DNA of 64,000 nucleotides from Oscillospiraceae bacterium (GCA_017430455.1 JAFRMX010000012.1:1-64000); one strand, 5' to 3'; positions 40,526 to 49,293 are shown, counted from the first letter of the stretch. Notes: a model not told the origin generated them from the sequence alone. Translations and numbers: made by a program.

Positions 40526-41754
40526 TTGAGCGCCTCCAGTATCTTTCGCGCCGCGGCTTCCGGCTCTCCGTCGTTGTTTATCACGATGTCGGCGAATCTT
40601 TCGTAGCAGGGCTTTCTCTTTTCGTACATTTTGCCCAGGTCGTTTTTCAGAGAAAGCGGCCTTCCGTCCTTCGGAAGAAGGCTCAGGTCCCGCTTTATCC
40701 AGACGATCGCGGCGTTCTGGTGCAGGAGCGGGTAATTCTCCCGCCTCGTCACGCAGCCGCCCCCGGTCGAGATGACAGCGCCCGAGCGCTTCCCCTGCTC
40801 CGCGAGCACCTCGGTCTCGAGCCTTCGAAAGCCCTCCTCGCCCAGCGAGGCGAATATCTCGGGGATGCTCATGCCCGCCTTTTCCTCTATGAGCGCGTCC
40901 GCCTCTATAAGGGGGCGCGAGAGCTTCTCCGAGAGGAGCTTCGCGACCGTGCTCTTTCCGCAGCCGGGCATGCCCGTGAGCACAATATTCAGAGCCTCTT
41001 TTCTGAGTCTGTCCGAGATCTCTCCGATCCTTTCATCGGGTATATCCTCCCCGGTGAAGAGCTCGGAGCTTCTCTTTGCCTGGGCGACCAGCATGTAAAG
41101 GCCGTTGCAGTGCTTTATCCCGAGCGACTCCGCCTGAAGCAGCAGCGCGGTCCTGTCCGGATTGTATACGACGTCGATCACTGCCTCCGCCTTCGGAAAG
41201 AGCATAAGGTCCGCCGCCTGCTCCCCGTTTTTCGGGAACATGCCGAGAGGCGTGGTATTTACCAATACCTCCGCGTCGCTGTGCAGACCGAGGTTATCGT
41301 AATTGTTCTCCCCGCGCCTCGAGATGACGGTTACATCCTGCGCCCCTAGACTCTTCAGGACTTCGACTGCCATCGCTGAGGCTCCGCCGCTTCCGAAGAT
41401 GAGACATTTCTTGTCCCTTATCTCTATGGCGTTCGATCCGATCAGCTTCTCGAAGCCGTAAGCGTCGGTGTTGTCTCCGAAGATCCCGCCGTCTTTCGTC
41501 CTCACGAGGGTATTGACGGCCCCTATCCGCGCCGCCCTCTCCGAGAGCACCGTGCAATACGGGATGACCGTCTTCTTGTAGGGGATGGTGACATTGAGTC
41601 CCTTCCAGTCCCCGTTCAGTATAAAGCTCTCCACTTCCTCCGGGGCCTTCTCGAAGAGCTCGTAAGAGTAGGGAGCGAGCATCGCGTGTATCTTCGGGGA
41701 GTAGCTGTGCCCCAGGTGTTCACCCAGAAGCCCGTATCTTTCAGCCTTCATCAT
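40522..41754 (-). CDS. aroEK: Shikimate dehydrogenase - shikimate kinase fusion
   Basis: 410 residues, two enzymes in one chain. Residues 1-250 are AroE: LLGEHLGHSYSPKIH (shikimate site), NVTIPYKK with the catalytic Lys at about 60, GDNTDAYG with Asp, and the NADP loop GSGGASAMA. Residues 256-410 are AroK: P-loop GMPGCGKST (261-269), DALIEEKAGMSI, STGGGCVTRREN and the lid RPLSLKN. They catalyse consecutive-but-one steps from 3-dehydroshikimate to shikimate 3-phosphate, so the fusion passes shikimate from one active site to the next. ATG overlaps the pheA stop. Confidence 0.95.
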   Translation of the reverse strand: MMKAERYGLLGEHLGHSYSPKIHAMLAPYSYELFEKAPEEVESFILNGDWKGLNVTIPYKKTVIPYCTVLSERAARIGAVNTLVRTKDGGIFGDNTDAYGFEKLIGSNAIEIRDKKCLIFGSGGASAMAVEVLKSLGAQDVTVISRRGENNYDNLGLHSDAEVLVNTTPLGMFPKNGEQAADLMLFPKAEAVIDVVYNPDRTALLLQAESLGIKHCNGLYMLVAQAKRSSELFTGEDIPDERIGEISDRLRKEALNIVLTGMPGCGKSTVAKLLSEKLSRPLIEADALIEEKAGMSIPEIFASLGEEGFRRLETEVLAEQGKRSGAVISTGGGCVTRRENYPLLHQNAAIVWIKRDLSLLPKDGRPLSLKNDLGKMYEKRKPCYERFADIVINNDGEPEAAARKILEALK

Positions 41755-42896
41755 ACGACCTCACTGTAGGAGCCGAGATACATGAAGCTCTCGCAGAGCG
41801 GAGGCACCTCGGTCAGCATCTTTCTGAAAGCCGGGGAGTACACGGAGGTCTCGAGGTCGAAATAGAACATGAACTCGAAATTCCTCGAGGGTATCGGGCG
41901 GCTCTCGAGCTTGTTTATGTTTATGCCGAGAGCGTAGAAGCGGGTCAGTACGCTGCAAAGCGATCCCGGCCTGTGCGCGAGCGTGAGCATTAAACTCGTG
42001 TGGTCGGCCCCCGGATAGATCTCCCCCTCTTTGGAGATGCATATGAATCTCGTATAGTTGTTCCCGGTGTTCTGGACAGACTCCTCCACCGCCTCCAGGG
42101 CGTAAAGCTCCGCGCAGGAGCGCGATGAAAGGGCGGCTATGTCCCTTCTGCCGGACTCGGCGACCATCTTCGCGGCCGCCGCGGTGTTTTCGCAAGGCGT
42201 GACCTTTATCTCCGGGTGACTCTGCAGAAACTCCGAGCACTGGGCGATGGCCTGGTCGTGGGAGAAGATCTCCTTTATGTCCTTTAACTTCACTCCGGGC
42301 TTTGCCAGCAGATTGTGGTCTATCTTGAGCCTCACGGACCTGACTATCCTGAAGTTGTGCTTCATCATCAGGTCGTAGACGGCGTTTACGGAGCCCGCCG
42401 TGCTGTTCTCCACGGGGATTACCCCGTAGCGGCAAAGGCCCTTCTCTATCGCCGAAAAGACGGCGTCGAAGCTTGAGAACCAGAATATCTCGGGCAGCCT
42501 GAAGATCCTCTCGGCCGCGAGCTGGGAATTCGCGCCCTCCACGCCCTGGCAGGCGACCAAGGCGCTCTCGGGAAAGAGCTTCGGCGTCTCCTCGATCGCT
42601 TTCATGACCTCATCGGCCAGCGCGCCGCTGTTCCCCAGAAGCTCCGCCTGGCGGCTCTTGCTCAGCTCGAAGAGCATCCGAAACAGTGCGACGCTCGAGT
42701 CCCTGAGCTCCTCCGGGGCCTCCTTCGAGATCCCGACCAGCTTTTCCCTCTCCCTCACGGGGTCGTATACGGGCAGGCCCTTTTCCGATTTGTACGCGGC
42801 GATATCCCCGGAGACCTCCATACGCTTTTTGAAAAGCTCCAGTATCTCCCTGTCTATCCCGTCGATCTCAAGTCTGAGTTCTTCTATCTCCCTCAT
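41751..42896 (-). CDS. pheA: Bifunctional chorismate mutase - prephenate dehydratase
   Basis: 381 residues. The first 85 are an AroQ-type chorismate mutase (LRLEIDGIDREILELFKKRM with active-site Arg/Lys). The dehydratase follows (ALVACQGVEGANSQLAAERI; VIPVENSTAGSVNAVYDLM) and a C-terminal ACT domain (MLTLAHRPGSLCSVLTRFYA, then ESRPIPSRNFEFMFYFD), which in relatives binds Phe for feedback inhibition. It leads from chorismate to phenylpyruvate. ATGA overlaps on both sides join it to aroC and aroEK. Confidence 0.96.
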   Translation of the reverse strand: MREIEELRLEIDGIDREILELFKKRMEVSGDIAAYKSEKGLPVYDPVREREKLVGISKEAPEELRDSSVALFRMLFELSKSRQAELLGNSGALADEVMKAIEETPKLFPESALVACQGVEGANSQLAAERIFRLPEIFWFSSFDAVFSAIEKGLCRYGVIPVENSTAGSVNAVYDLMMKHNFRIVRSVRLKIDHNLLAKPGVKLKDIKEIFSHDQAIAQCSEFLQSHPEIKVTPCENTAAAAKMVAESGRRDIAALSSRSCAELYALEAVEESVQNTGNNYTRFICISKEGEIYPGADHTSLMLTLAHRPGSLCSVLTRFYALGININKLESRPIPSRNFEFMFYFDLETSVYSPAFRKMLTEVPPLCESFMYLGSYSEVV

Positions 42897-43963
42897 CGCT
42901 CTTCCTTTCTTCGCGACAGATACGCGTCATATACCGCGATCGCCGCCGCCGCCTCCACAACGGGCACGGCTCTCGGGACTATGCAGGGGTCGTGCCTTCC
43001 GGAGACCTTCAGGGTCTCTTTTTTCATGGTACCGAGATCCACGCTCTCCTGCTCCCTCGCTATCGAGGGCGTCGGCTTGAAGGCCGCCCTGAAGACGAGC
43101 GGCATCCCGTCTGTTATCCCGCCGAGTATCCCCCCGCAGTTGTTGGTCTTCGTTATTATCCTGCCGTCTTCGATGTCGAAGGGGTCATTGTTCTCGCTGC
43201 CCCTTAAAAGGGCGGCCCCGAAGCCCGCTCCGAACTCTATCCCCTTGCAGGCGGGGATGCCGAAGACCAGCCGGGCTATCCTGTTTTCCATCCCGTCGAA
43301 GATCGGGTCTCCGAGCCCCGCGGGGAGCCCCAGGACCTTGCACTCGATCACCCCGCCGGCAGAGTCTCCGTCCGCCCTGCAGGAGGCGATGTAGCCCTGC
43401 ATCTCGAGCCCGGCGTCCTTATCGGCGGTCGGAAAGGCGTTTTCCGCCGTTGAAGACAGAAGCTCCCCCCTGTCCTTCACGGGTCCGATCCGCTCTATCC
43501 GGGAGATGATCTCCACTCCCTCGCGTCTCAGGATCTGTATGCAGATCCCGCCGGCTATGCAGAGCGCCGCCGTGAGCCTTCCCGAGAAGTGCCCGCCTCC
43601 GGAGAAGTCGGCGCTCTCCCCGTACTTCACGAAGGCCGTGTAATCGGCGTGCCCCGGCCTCGGGACCTTCCCGAGAGCCTCGTAGTCCGCAGGCCTTATG
43701 TCCGTATTTCTGATTATCGCGGTTATCGGGGTCCCGCAGCTCACATTTCCCTTGAGCCCGGCGAGAAACTCGGGGATATCCTCCTCTTTCCTGGCGGTCG
43801 ACCAGGCGTTCCGACCCGGGGCCCTTCTTTTGAGAAAAGCCCGGAGCTCCTCCATGTCTATGCTCTCTCCGGCCGGGACTCCCTCCAGAGTCATCCCTAT
43901 CGCCGCCGAGTGGGACTGGCCGAAGATCGTTACCTTTATATTCTCTCCGCAGGTACTGCTCAT
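42893..43963 (-). CDS. aroC: Chorismate synthase
   Basis: About 356 residues. The start IKVTIFGQSHSAAIGMTLEG, the FMN site RPGHADYTAFVKYG and SGGGHFSGRLTA, and GGILGGITDGMPLVFRAAFK are the family signatures. It removes phosphate from EPSP to give chorismate and needs reduced FMN. The ATG at 43963 overlaps the aroA stop as ATGA and has GGAGGAG before it, which decides the start. Confidence 0.96.
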   Translation of the reverse strand: MSSTCGENIKVTIFGQSHSAAIGMTLEGVPAGESIDMEELRAFLKRRAPGRNAWSTARKEEDIPEFLAGLKGNVSCGTPITAIIRNTDIRPADYEALGKVPRPGHADYTAFVKYGESADFSGGGHFSGRLTAALCIAGGICIQILRREGVEIISRIERIGPVKDRGELLSSTAENAFPTADKDAGLEMQGYIASCRADGDSAGGVIECKVLGLPAGLGDPIFDGMENRIARLVFGIPACKGIEFGAGFGAALLRGSENNDPFDIEDGRIITKTNNCGGILGGITDGMPLVFRAAFKPTPSIAREQESVDLGTMKKETLKVSGRHDPCIVPRAVPVVEAAAAIAVYDAYLSRRKEER

Positions 43964-45222
43964 CTCTCTCCTCCGATGATCTCCAGCGCTTCCAGATCCT
44001 CGAAAAACCGGGGGTAGGATTTGGATACGCACTCCGTTCCCTTTATTGTTACGCTTCCCTCACAGGCGGAGGCCGCCACGGCCGCCGACATGCAGAGCCT
44101 GTGATCCATACAGGGGTCCGCCTCTCCGCCTCTGAGTCTTTCCTTTCCTCTTATAACGAGCCCTTCGCTTCCCTCCGCGATCTCGCCGCCGAGCGAGGAT
44201 ATGAGCTCCGCCGTGCTCTTTAATCTGTCCGACTCCTTGAGCCTGAGCCTTCCGGCGTTAAAAATCTCCGTCTCTCCCTCCGAGACCGCGGCGATCACGC
44301 TCAGGACCGGTATCAGGTCGGGAATGGAGGAGGCGTCTATCCGCTGCCCCTTCAAAGTCCCTCTCGAGACTCTGACAAGGTCTTTTTCCGCCGTCACCTT
44401 CGCCCCGAAGCTCTCGAGTATCCCGAGGACCGCCCTGTCGCCCTGAAAGCTGCCGGTGCTGAGTCCCCTGACTCCGACTCCCTTTTCCGAGAGCGCTCCG
44501 AGACAGAGGAAGAACGCGGCCGAGGACCAGTCCCCCTCGATAACCGCCCTCTCCGGAAGAGCGTATCTCTGATCCCCGGGAATAAGATAGCTGTTGCCCT
44601 TTTTCTCGAATCTTATTTTTGCCTTTTTCAGTGTCTCTTCGGTGATCTTTATATACGGCTCCGATTCGGTCTTTCCGGTGATCTCAAGGGTACTGTCCCC
44701 CGAAAGCATCGGAAGCGCCAGCAAAAGCGCCGAAATGAACTGGGATGAGATGCCTCCGGGAAGCGTGAAGCGCCCTCCTCTGAACTTCCCGCTGCAGATG
44801 AGCTTTTCGCCCTCTTCGCGTATGCTCATCCCGTGGGAGACGAGCTCCCTGTCGAAGGGCGCGAGAGGCCTCTTCGGGAGCCTCCCCTCCCTGATAAAGA
44901 CGGTCTCCGCTCCCAGCGCTCCGGTGACCGGCATCAGAAATCTCAGCGTGGCGCCGCTGTCCCGGCATCTCAGAACGCGCGCTCCCGAGGGCGGCGCCTT
45001 AACCGGAGAGACATCGATCCTTCCCTCTTCTTCTCTTATCCCGGCTCCGAGAGCCGCCAGGCACTCCGCCGTAGCCCCGATATCCGAGGAGACTCCGTTG
45101 AGCTTGAGGGTCACATCCTTCTCTCCGAGGGCCGCCAGGATCAGCATCCTGTGCGAGACCGACTTCGAGGCCGGTATCCTTATTTCCCCGGTCCTCTGCC
45201 CGGGCATGATCTCTCTAGTCAT
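43960..45222 (-). CDS. aroA: 3-Phosphoshikimate 1-carboxyvinyltransferase (EPSP synthase)
   Basis: About 420 residues. IRIPASKSVSHRMLILAALG is the N-terminal substrate loop (Lys, Ser, Arg); CRDSGATLRFLMPVTGAL and GGISSQFISALLLALPML are central signatures, with AGRLRLKESDRL near the end. The glyphosate loop reads SGATLRFLMP, where class I enzymes have GTAMR..., so the class cannot be set by eye. The start at 45222 overlaps the aroB stop (ATGA); sequence read further upstream is not AroA-like. Confidence 0.95.
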   Translation of the reverse strand: MTREIMPGQRTGEIRIPASKSVSHRMLILAALGEKDVTLKLNGVSSDIGATAECLAALGAGIREEEGRIDVSPVKAPPSGARVLRCRDSGATLRFLMPVTGALGAETVFIREGRLPKRPLAPFDRELVSHGMSIREEGEKLICSGKFRGGRFTLPGGISSQFISALLLALPMLSGDSTLEITGKTESEPYIKITEETLKKAKIRFEKKGNSYLIPGDQRYALPERAVIEGDWSSAAFFLCLGALSEKGVGVRGLSTGSFQGDRAVLGILESFGAKVTAEKDLVRVSRGTLKGQRIDASSIPDLIPVLSVIAAVSEGETEIFNAGRLRLKESDRLKSTAELISSLGGEIAEGSEGLVIRGKERLRGGEADPCMDHRLCMSAAVAASACEGSVTIKGTECVSKSYPRFFEDLEALEIIGGER

Positions 45223-46271
45223 TTTACGCCCCCGAGGCTCAGCCAGCGCGGGATGTCCCCGAGCGGCACGCCGATGATATCGCAGCTTCCGATCTCCCTC
45301 GGAACTGCGAGGCTTATAGTGTCCCCGCTGAGCTTCTTGTCCATCCTTACGAAGCGCTCTATCTCCTCTTTGGAATACCCGGTCTCCGTCGGAAGGCCGT
45401 ATTTTTTGAGACATTTTATTATCGACCCGGCCTCGGACTCCGCCATGTACCCCATAGCTGCCGAGGCCCTCGCGATTATTGCCGTTCCGGCGCTCACAGC
45501 CTCCCCGTGCGTCATTTTAAACTCCGAGAGAGCCTCGATGGCGTGCCCAAAGCTGTGACCGAGGTTTAAAAGCCTCCGCTTCCCGGTGTCGAACTCGTCC
45601 TCCGCAACAATATCCCGCTTCATCTTCACACAGGTCCCGATAATGTGTTCATGAGAGCACGGAATATCCCCGGCGAGCTCGTCGAAAAAGGCTCTGCTTC
45701 CGAGAACTCCGTATTTGATGACCTCCGCCATGCCGCTTCTGTACTCCCGCTCCGGAAGGGTCCTTAAGGTGTCCGGGTCACAGAGCACCGCCGAGGGCTG
45801 CCAGAAGGCCCCGGCCCGGTTCTTCCCGCCGCTTAAGTTAACGGCCGTCTTTCCTCCGACGGAGGAGTCGACCATCGCGAGCAGCGTCGTCGGGATCTGT
45901 ATAAAGCCGATGCCTCTTTGGTAAGTCGCGGCCGCGAAGCCTGTGAGGTCCCCGGTGACTCCGCCTCCGAGGGCTATAAGCATGTCGCTCCTTGTTAGCT
46001 CCTTCTCGCAGAGAAACTCAAGCAGTTTCCCGTAGGTCTCCAGGCTCTTCGAGGCCTCCCCCGGCTCGATGATGAAATCGAAGACCTTAAAGCCCTCCTT
46101 TTCGAGGGCAAGATTTATTTTTTCCGCATATAGCGGAAAGACGTTCTCCCCGCAGACCAGAACGGCCTTCCCGGCGCCGGATTCCTTGAGGCAGCTCCCG
46201 ACGTTCTCCAGAATCCCCCTGCCTATATAAACGTCGTAGCTTCTTCCGGTCCCGACATGTATCTTTTCCAT
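45219..46271 (-). CDS. aroB: 3-Dehydroquinate synthase
   Basis: 350 residues. NAD-binding GGGVTGDLTGFAAATYQRGI, metal ligands in the region GHSFGHAIEALSEFKMTHGEA (His pairs and Glu), and PTTLLAMVDSSVGGKTAVN, all diagnostic. It turns DAHP into 3-dehydroquinate. The ATG shares one base with the tyrA stop. The operon order, aroB between tyrA and aroA, keeps steps two and six of the pathway together. Confidence 0.96.
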   Translation of the reverse strand: MEKIHVGTGRSYDVYIGRGILENVGSCLKESGAGKAVLVCGENVFPLYAEKINLALEKEGFKVFDFIIEPGEASKSLETYGKLLEFLCEKELTRSDMLIALGGGVTGDLTGFAAATYQRGIGFIQIPTTLLAMVDSSVGGKTAVNLSGGKNRAGAFWQPSAVLCDPDTLRTLPEREYRSGMAEVIKYGVLGSRAFFDELAGDIPCSHEHIIGTCVKMKRDIVAEDEFDTGKRRLLNLGHSFGHAIEALSEFKMTHGEAVSAGTAIIARASAAMGYMAESEAGSIIKCLKKYGLPTETGYSKEEIERFVRMDKKLSGDTISLAVPREIGSCDIIGVPLGDIPRWLSLGGVK

Positions 46272-47101
46272 CAGCCGTCAACCTCCTCCTTGCGCCTTCT
46301 GCCCTCGTCCAGAAGCGATATCAGGGTCTCTCTGTCCCCCTCCTCCATGGCCTTCCTATACTCGCCCAGGGCTTTAATGATCGTGTCGAGTTCTCTCCCC
46401 AGGAAATCCCTGTTCTCCAGGAAGAGCTCCGCCCACATGTCCGGGTTGAGCCAGGCGACCCTGGTCATATCCCTGTAGCTGCCCGCCGAGAAGCCCTTGT
46501 GGAGGCCCGCCGCGGGGCTCTTTATGTAGGCGTTCGAGACGACGTGGGCCAGCTGGGAGGTGAAAGCTATCATCTCGTCGTGCTTCTCCGCCGTTGTCAC
46601 GCTGAAACGCCCGAAAAGCGCCGGGGCGAGCAGCTCCTCGGCCTTCGAGAGCATGGCTATGTCGTCGAAGACCGGCGGGACGAGCACCATCGGCTGGCCC
46701 TTGTAGAGAGTCGCCTTTGCGTACTTGTAGCCCGAGTACTGGGTCCCCGCCATCGGGTGGCCCCCGATATAGGTAAAGCCGTATCTCTCCGCGATCGGAA
46801 AGCAGGCGGCGCAGACCACCCGCTTGGTCCCGCAGCAGTCGATGACGAAGCTCTCTTTATTTATATAAGGCGCCATCCGCGAGATAAACCCTATCGCGGC
46901 CTCCGGGTAGAGAGCGACCAGAACGAGGTCGCACTCCTTGATTGTCTCCTCATTGAGCTCCCCGTCTGCGCTGCCCTCGAGCAGGGCAAAGTCCAGGACC
47001 GATCTCGTCCTGTTCCAGGCCAGCACCCTCTCGCCCGCCTCATGGTAGGCCTTTACGAAAGAGCCGCCTATGAGCCCGAGCCCCGCGACGCCGACCGTCA
47101 C
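46271..47101 (-). CDS. tyrA: Prephenate dehydrogenase
   Basis: 276 residues. The start VGVAGLGLIGGSFVKAYHEA is the NAD site; the catalytic His lies in GGHPMAGTQYSGYKYA and SSQLAHVVSNAY-like (here TSQLAHVVSNAYI) holds the substrate His. No ACT domain is attached, so feedback control by Tyr may rest on transcription. The start is GTG, overlapping the aroF stop as GTGA. It makes 4-hydroxyphenylpyruvate on the way to tyrosine. Confidence 0.94.
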   Translation of the reverse strand: MTVGVAGLGLIGGSFVKAYHEAGERVLAWNRTRSVLDFALLEGSADGELNEETIKECDLVLVALYPEAAIGFISRMAPYINKESFVIDCCGTKRVVCAACFPIAERYGFTYIGGHPMAGTQYSGYKYAKATLYKGQPMVLVPPVFDDIAMLSKAEELLAPALFGRFSVTTAEKHDEMIAFTSQLAHVVSNAYIKSPAAGLHKGFSAGSYRDMTRVAWLNPDMWAELFLENRDFLGRELDTIIKALGEYRKAMEEGDRETLISLLDEGRRRKEEVDG

Positions 47102-48102
47102 AGCCCCGCCGCCTTTCTCACGTCGCGGATCTTCACCGCGAGGGCGTCGAAGTCCTCAGGCGTCAGCGACTGGGCGCCGTCGCAGAGGGCGTGCATCGGG
47201 TCGTTGTGGACCTCTATTATGAGGCCGTCCGCTCCGGCCGCCGTGGCCGCCAGAGCCATGGGCGGCACGAGCCTGGATATTCCGGTCGCGTGGCTCGGGT
47301 CCGCGATGACCGGCAGGTGGCTCAGCTCGTGGAGCATCGGGACAGCCGAGAGGTCGAAGGTGTTTCTCGTGTAGTCCGAGAAGGTCCGTATGCCCCTCTC
47401 GCAGAGGATGACCCGCTCGTTTCCGCTCGACATGATATACTCGGCGCTCATCAGAAGCTCCTTCAGCGTGTTGGCAAGGCCCCTTTTCAGAAGTATGGGC
47501 TTGTCGAGCTTTCCCATCTCGCGGAGCAGGTCGTAGTTCTGCATATTCCTGGCCCCTATCTGGATGACGTCGACATCCTCGAAGAGATCGATATCCATGA
47601 TATTCATGAGCTCGGTGACTATGGGAAGCCCTGTCTCCGCCCTCGCGATCTTCAGAAGCTCCAGCCCCTCGGCCCTGAGTCCCGCGAAATCGTAGGGGGA
47701 GGTGCGCGGCTTGAAGGCCCCGCCTCTCAGCATGTCGGCTCCCGAGGCCTTTACGGCCTTCGCGACTGTCACTATCTGCTCCTCGGTCTCGACCGAGCAT
47801 GGGCCGGCGATCAGAACGAAATTGCCGGCTCCGATCTTAATGTCCCCGACTTCTATGACCGTATCGTCCGGGTGGAATTTCCTGTTGACACACTTGAAGG
47901 GCTCCGAGACCTGTTTTACGGACTGGACTATCTCCAGACTCTCCAGCAGCTCCGTATCCACCTTCGAGGTGTCCCCGACGAGGCCCAGGACCGTATTGTA
48001 AACGCCCCGCGAGATATGGACCTGGAGGCCCATGTTCTTTATCCAGGAGACAAGCTGCTCCTCTTTCGCGCCGGGCACGTTGTTCTTCAGTATTACTATC
48101 AT
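47098..48102 (-). CDS. aroF: 3-Deoxy-7-phosphoheptulonate synthase, type I-beta
   Basis: 334 residues. The first 70 form a ferredoxin-like regulatory domain (MIVILKNNVPGAKEEQLVSW), as in the Thermotoga enzyme where Tyr binds. The catalytic barrel has VLIAGPCSVETEEQI, GADMLRGGAFKPRTSPYDF and EVHNDPMHALCDGAQS. It starts the shikimate pathway from PEP and erythrose 4-phosphate. First structural gene of the aromatic operon; GGAGG lies 6 bases before the ATG and an attenuator terminator 19 bases before it. Confidence 0.96.
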   Translation of the reverse strand: MIVILKNNVPGAKEEQLVSWIKNMGLQVHISRGVYNTVLGLVGDTSKVDTELLESLEIVQSVKQVSEPFKCVNRKFHPDDTVIEVGDIKIGAGNFVLIAGPCSVETEEQIVTVAKAVKASGADMLRGGAFKPRTSPYDFAGLRAEGLELLKIARAETGLPIVTELMNIMDIDLFEDVDVIQIGARNMQNYDLLREMGKLDKPILLKRGLANTLKELLMSAEYIMSSGNERVILCERGIRTFSDYTRNTFDLSAVPMLHELSHLPVIADPSHATGISRLVPPMALAATAAGADGLIIEVHNDPMHALCDGAQSLTPEDFDALAVKIRDVRKAAGL

Positions 48103-48120
48103 GATTTTCCTCCGGATATC

Positions 48121-48158
48121 AAAAAAACTGCCTTGCAGACATTATCTGCGAAGCAGTT
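48121..48158 (-). terminator. Attenuator terminator before aroF
   Basis: Minus strand AACTGCTTCGCAGA (48158-48145) pairs with TCTGCAAGGCAGTT over 14 positions with one mismatch and a five-base loop; a run of seven T (48127-48121) follows. The aroF ribosome site begins about 8 bases later. Confidence 0.88.
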
Positions 48159-48186
48159 CAAAGTATTTTCAGTTACTTCTTTGCAT
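48147..48186 (-). promoter_or_regulatory. Antiterminator pairing of the aro leader
   Basis: TGCAAAGAAG (48185-48176) can pair with CTGCTTCGCA (48156-48147), the left arm of the terminator, at 8 of 10 positions. The same TGCAAAG strand also pairs perfectly (ATGCAAAG, 48186-48179) with CTTTGCAT (48238-48231) inside the leader's Phe-Ala-Tyr codons. The two pairings exclude each other. A smaller GAAGTA/TACTTT stem is also possible here. Confidence 0.6.
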
Positions 48187-48198
48187 CACAAATATGCC

Positions 48199-48252
48199 TT
48201 ACCGTTTTTTTGCGGTAAAGTAATAAAAGTATGCAAAGCAGAAAGATCTCAT
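48199..48252 (-). CDS. Phe/Tyr-rich leader peptide (17 residues)
   Basis: MRSFCFAYFYYFTAKKR. Residues 4-12 contain four Phe and three Tyr. GGAGA stands 6 bases before the ATG, and the -10 is 30 bases upstream. The codons for Phe6-Tyr8 form one arm of an RNA helix (48231-48238 with 48179-48186), and the downstream part of the leader forms an antiterminator or a terminator before aroF. The ORF ends in a TTTACCG/CGGTAA hairpin region. By analogy with the enterobacterial pheL leader it would sense charged tRNA-Phe and tRNA-Tyr. ORF and helices are seen; the function is inferred. Confidence 0.82.
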   Translation of the reverse strand: MRSFCFAYFYYFTAKKR

Positions 48253-48281
48253 CTGTATTCTCCAGCTCGAATGATGCTGTA

Positions 48282-48310
48282 ATAATAGTCTGATTTTGCT
48301 GAAGTGTCAA
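48282..48310 (-). promoter_or_regulatory. Sigma-A promoter of the aro operon
   Basis: Minus strand TTGACA (48310-48305), 17 bases, TATTAT (48287-48282). Back to back with the lipid kinase promoter. Confidence 0.88.
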
Positions 48311-48318
48311 GCAAAAAG

Positions 48319-48347
48319 TTGAATTCCGGGGGCGCTTGTAATATAAT
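48319..48347 (+). promoter_or_regulatory. Sigma-A promoter of the lipid kinase gene
   Basis: TTGAAT (48319-48324), 17 bases, perfect TATAAT (48342-48347). Confidence 0.75.
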
Positions 48348-48385
48348 ACCGTATTATTATTTTTTAACTCAGAGGGACATCTTCC

Positions 48386-49276
48386 ATGCTCAAGCCTTTT
48401 CTTCTGATAGTGAACCCGAACGCCGGGCGCGGAGAGTATAAAAACGGCTTTTCCGACGCTCTTCTGGCATTGAGCCGCGCGGGCTACGCCCCCACGCTCT
48501 ATTTCACAAGGGCCCCGGGCGACGCCATAAACTTTGTCGAAGAGTGCGGCTCGGATTTCGAGATCGTCGCCTGCATCGGCGGGGACGGGACTCTGAGCGA
48601 GGTCCTCTCCGGGCTCATGAAGCTCGAAAAACGGCCGAAGCTCGGCTATATCCCGATGGGCACCACGAACGATGTCGCGACCACGCTCGACATCCCGAAG
48701 AACAACGCCCTGGCGGCCGTCCTGAAGATGCTCAAAGGCGAAGCTCACCCCTACGACGTCGGAGGCTTCGGGGATGATGAGTTCTTCTCCTACATCGCGG
48801 CCTTCGGAGCCTTTACGGAGATAAGCTACACCACCCCGCAGGACCAGAAGAAGGTCCTCGGGCACCTGGCCTATGTCCTTCAGGGCGCCCTCGCTCTTCC
48901 GAAGATCACTTCCGTAAACGGGAGAGTCGAGTACGACGGCGGAGTATTTGAAGGCCCTCTGATCTACGGGAGCATGTCCAACTCGACCTCGGTCGCCGGG
49001 ATAATAAAGCTCAAGGAGGACATGGTGCGGCTCGGCGACGGTTTTTCCGAGCTCGTCCTGGTCAGGGACCCGAAGACGCCTGAGGCTTTTGCCTCTCTGG
49101 TCTCCTCGGTCCTCTCGCAGAGCTACGAGGACGACAATCTCCTGATAATCCAGACCAAAAAAGCCCGGTTCACCTTTGAAAAGCCCGTCGCCTGGACCAG
49201 GGACGGAGAATCCGGCGGGGAGCACGAGGACATAACCCTCTGCAATTACAGAGCACCTATAGAGTTCATATTTTAA
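48386..49276 (+). CDS. Diacylglycerol kinase-family lipid kinase
   Basis: 296 residues of the DagK/YegS/sphingosine kinase fold. [18 protein letters not shown] at the start, the catalytic [10 protein letters not shown] at about 69-78, and [16 protein letters not shown] are the family blocks. No membrane helix; such enzymes act at the inner membrane face on diacylglycerol or related lipids. The next gene, asnS, starts 17 bases later, so they are likely cotranscribed. Confidence 0.88.
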   Translation: MLKPFLLIVNPNAGRGEYKNGFSDALLALSRAGYAPTLYFTRAPGDAINFVEECGSDFEIVACIGGDGTLSEVLSGLMKLEKRPKLGYIPMGTTNDVATTLDIPKNNALAAVLKMLKGEAHPYDVGGFGDDEFFSYIAAFGAFTEISYTTPQDQKKVLGHLAYVLQGALALPKITSVNGRVEYDGGVFEGPLIYGSMSNSTSVAGIIKLKEDMVRLGDGFSELVLVRDPKTPEAFASLVSSVLSQSYEDDNLLIIQTKKARFTFEKPVAWTRDGESGGEHEDITLCNYRAPIEFIF

Positions 49277-49293
49277 TACGGGAGCGCAGGATA

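Noticed and set aside
48103..48310. T-box riboswitch in front of aroF
   Set aside because: No T-box core (AGGGTGGNACCGCG-like) sequence is present; the leader is only about 170 bases and instead encodes the aromatic peptide.
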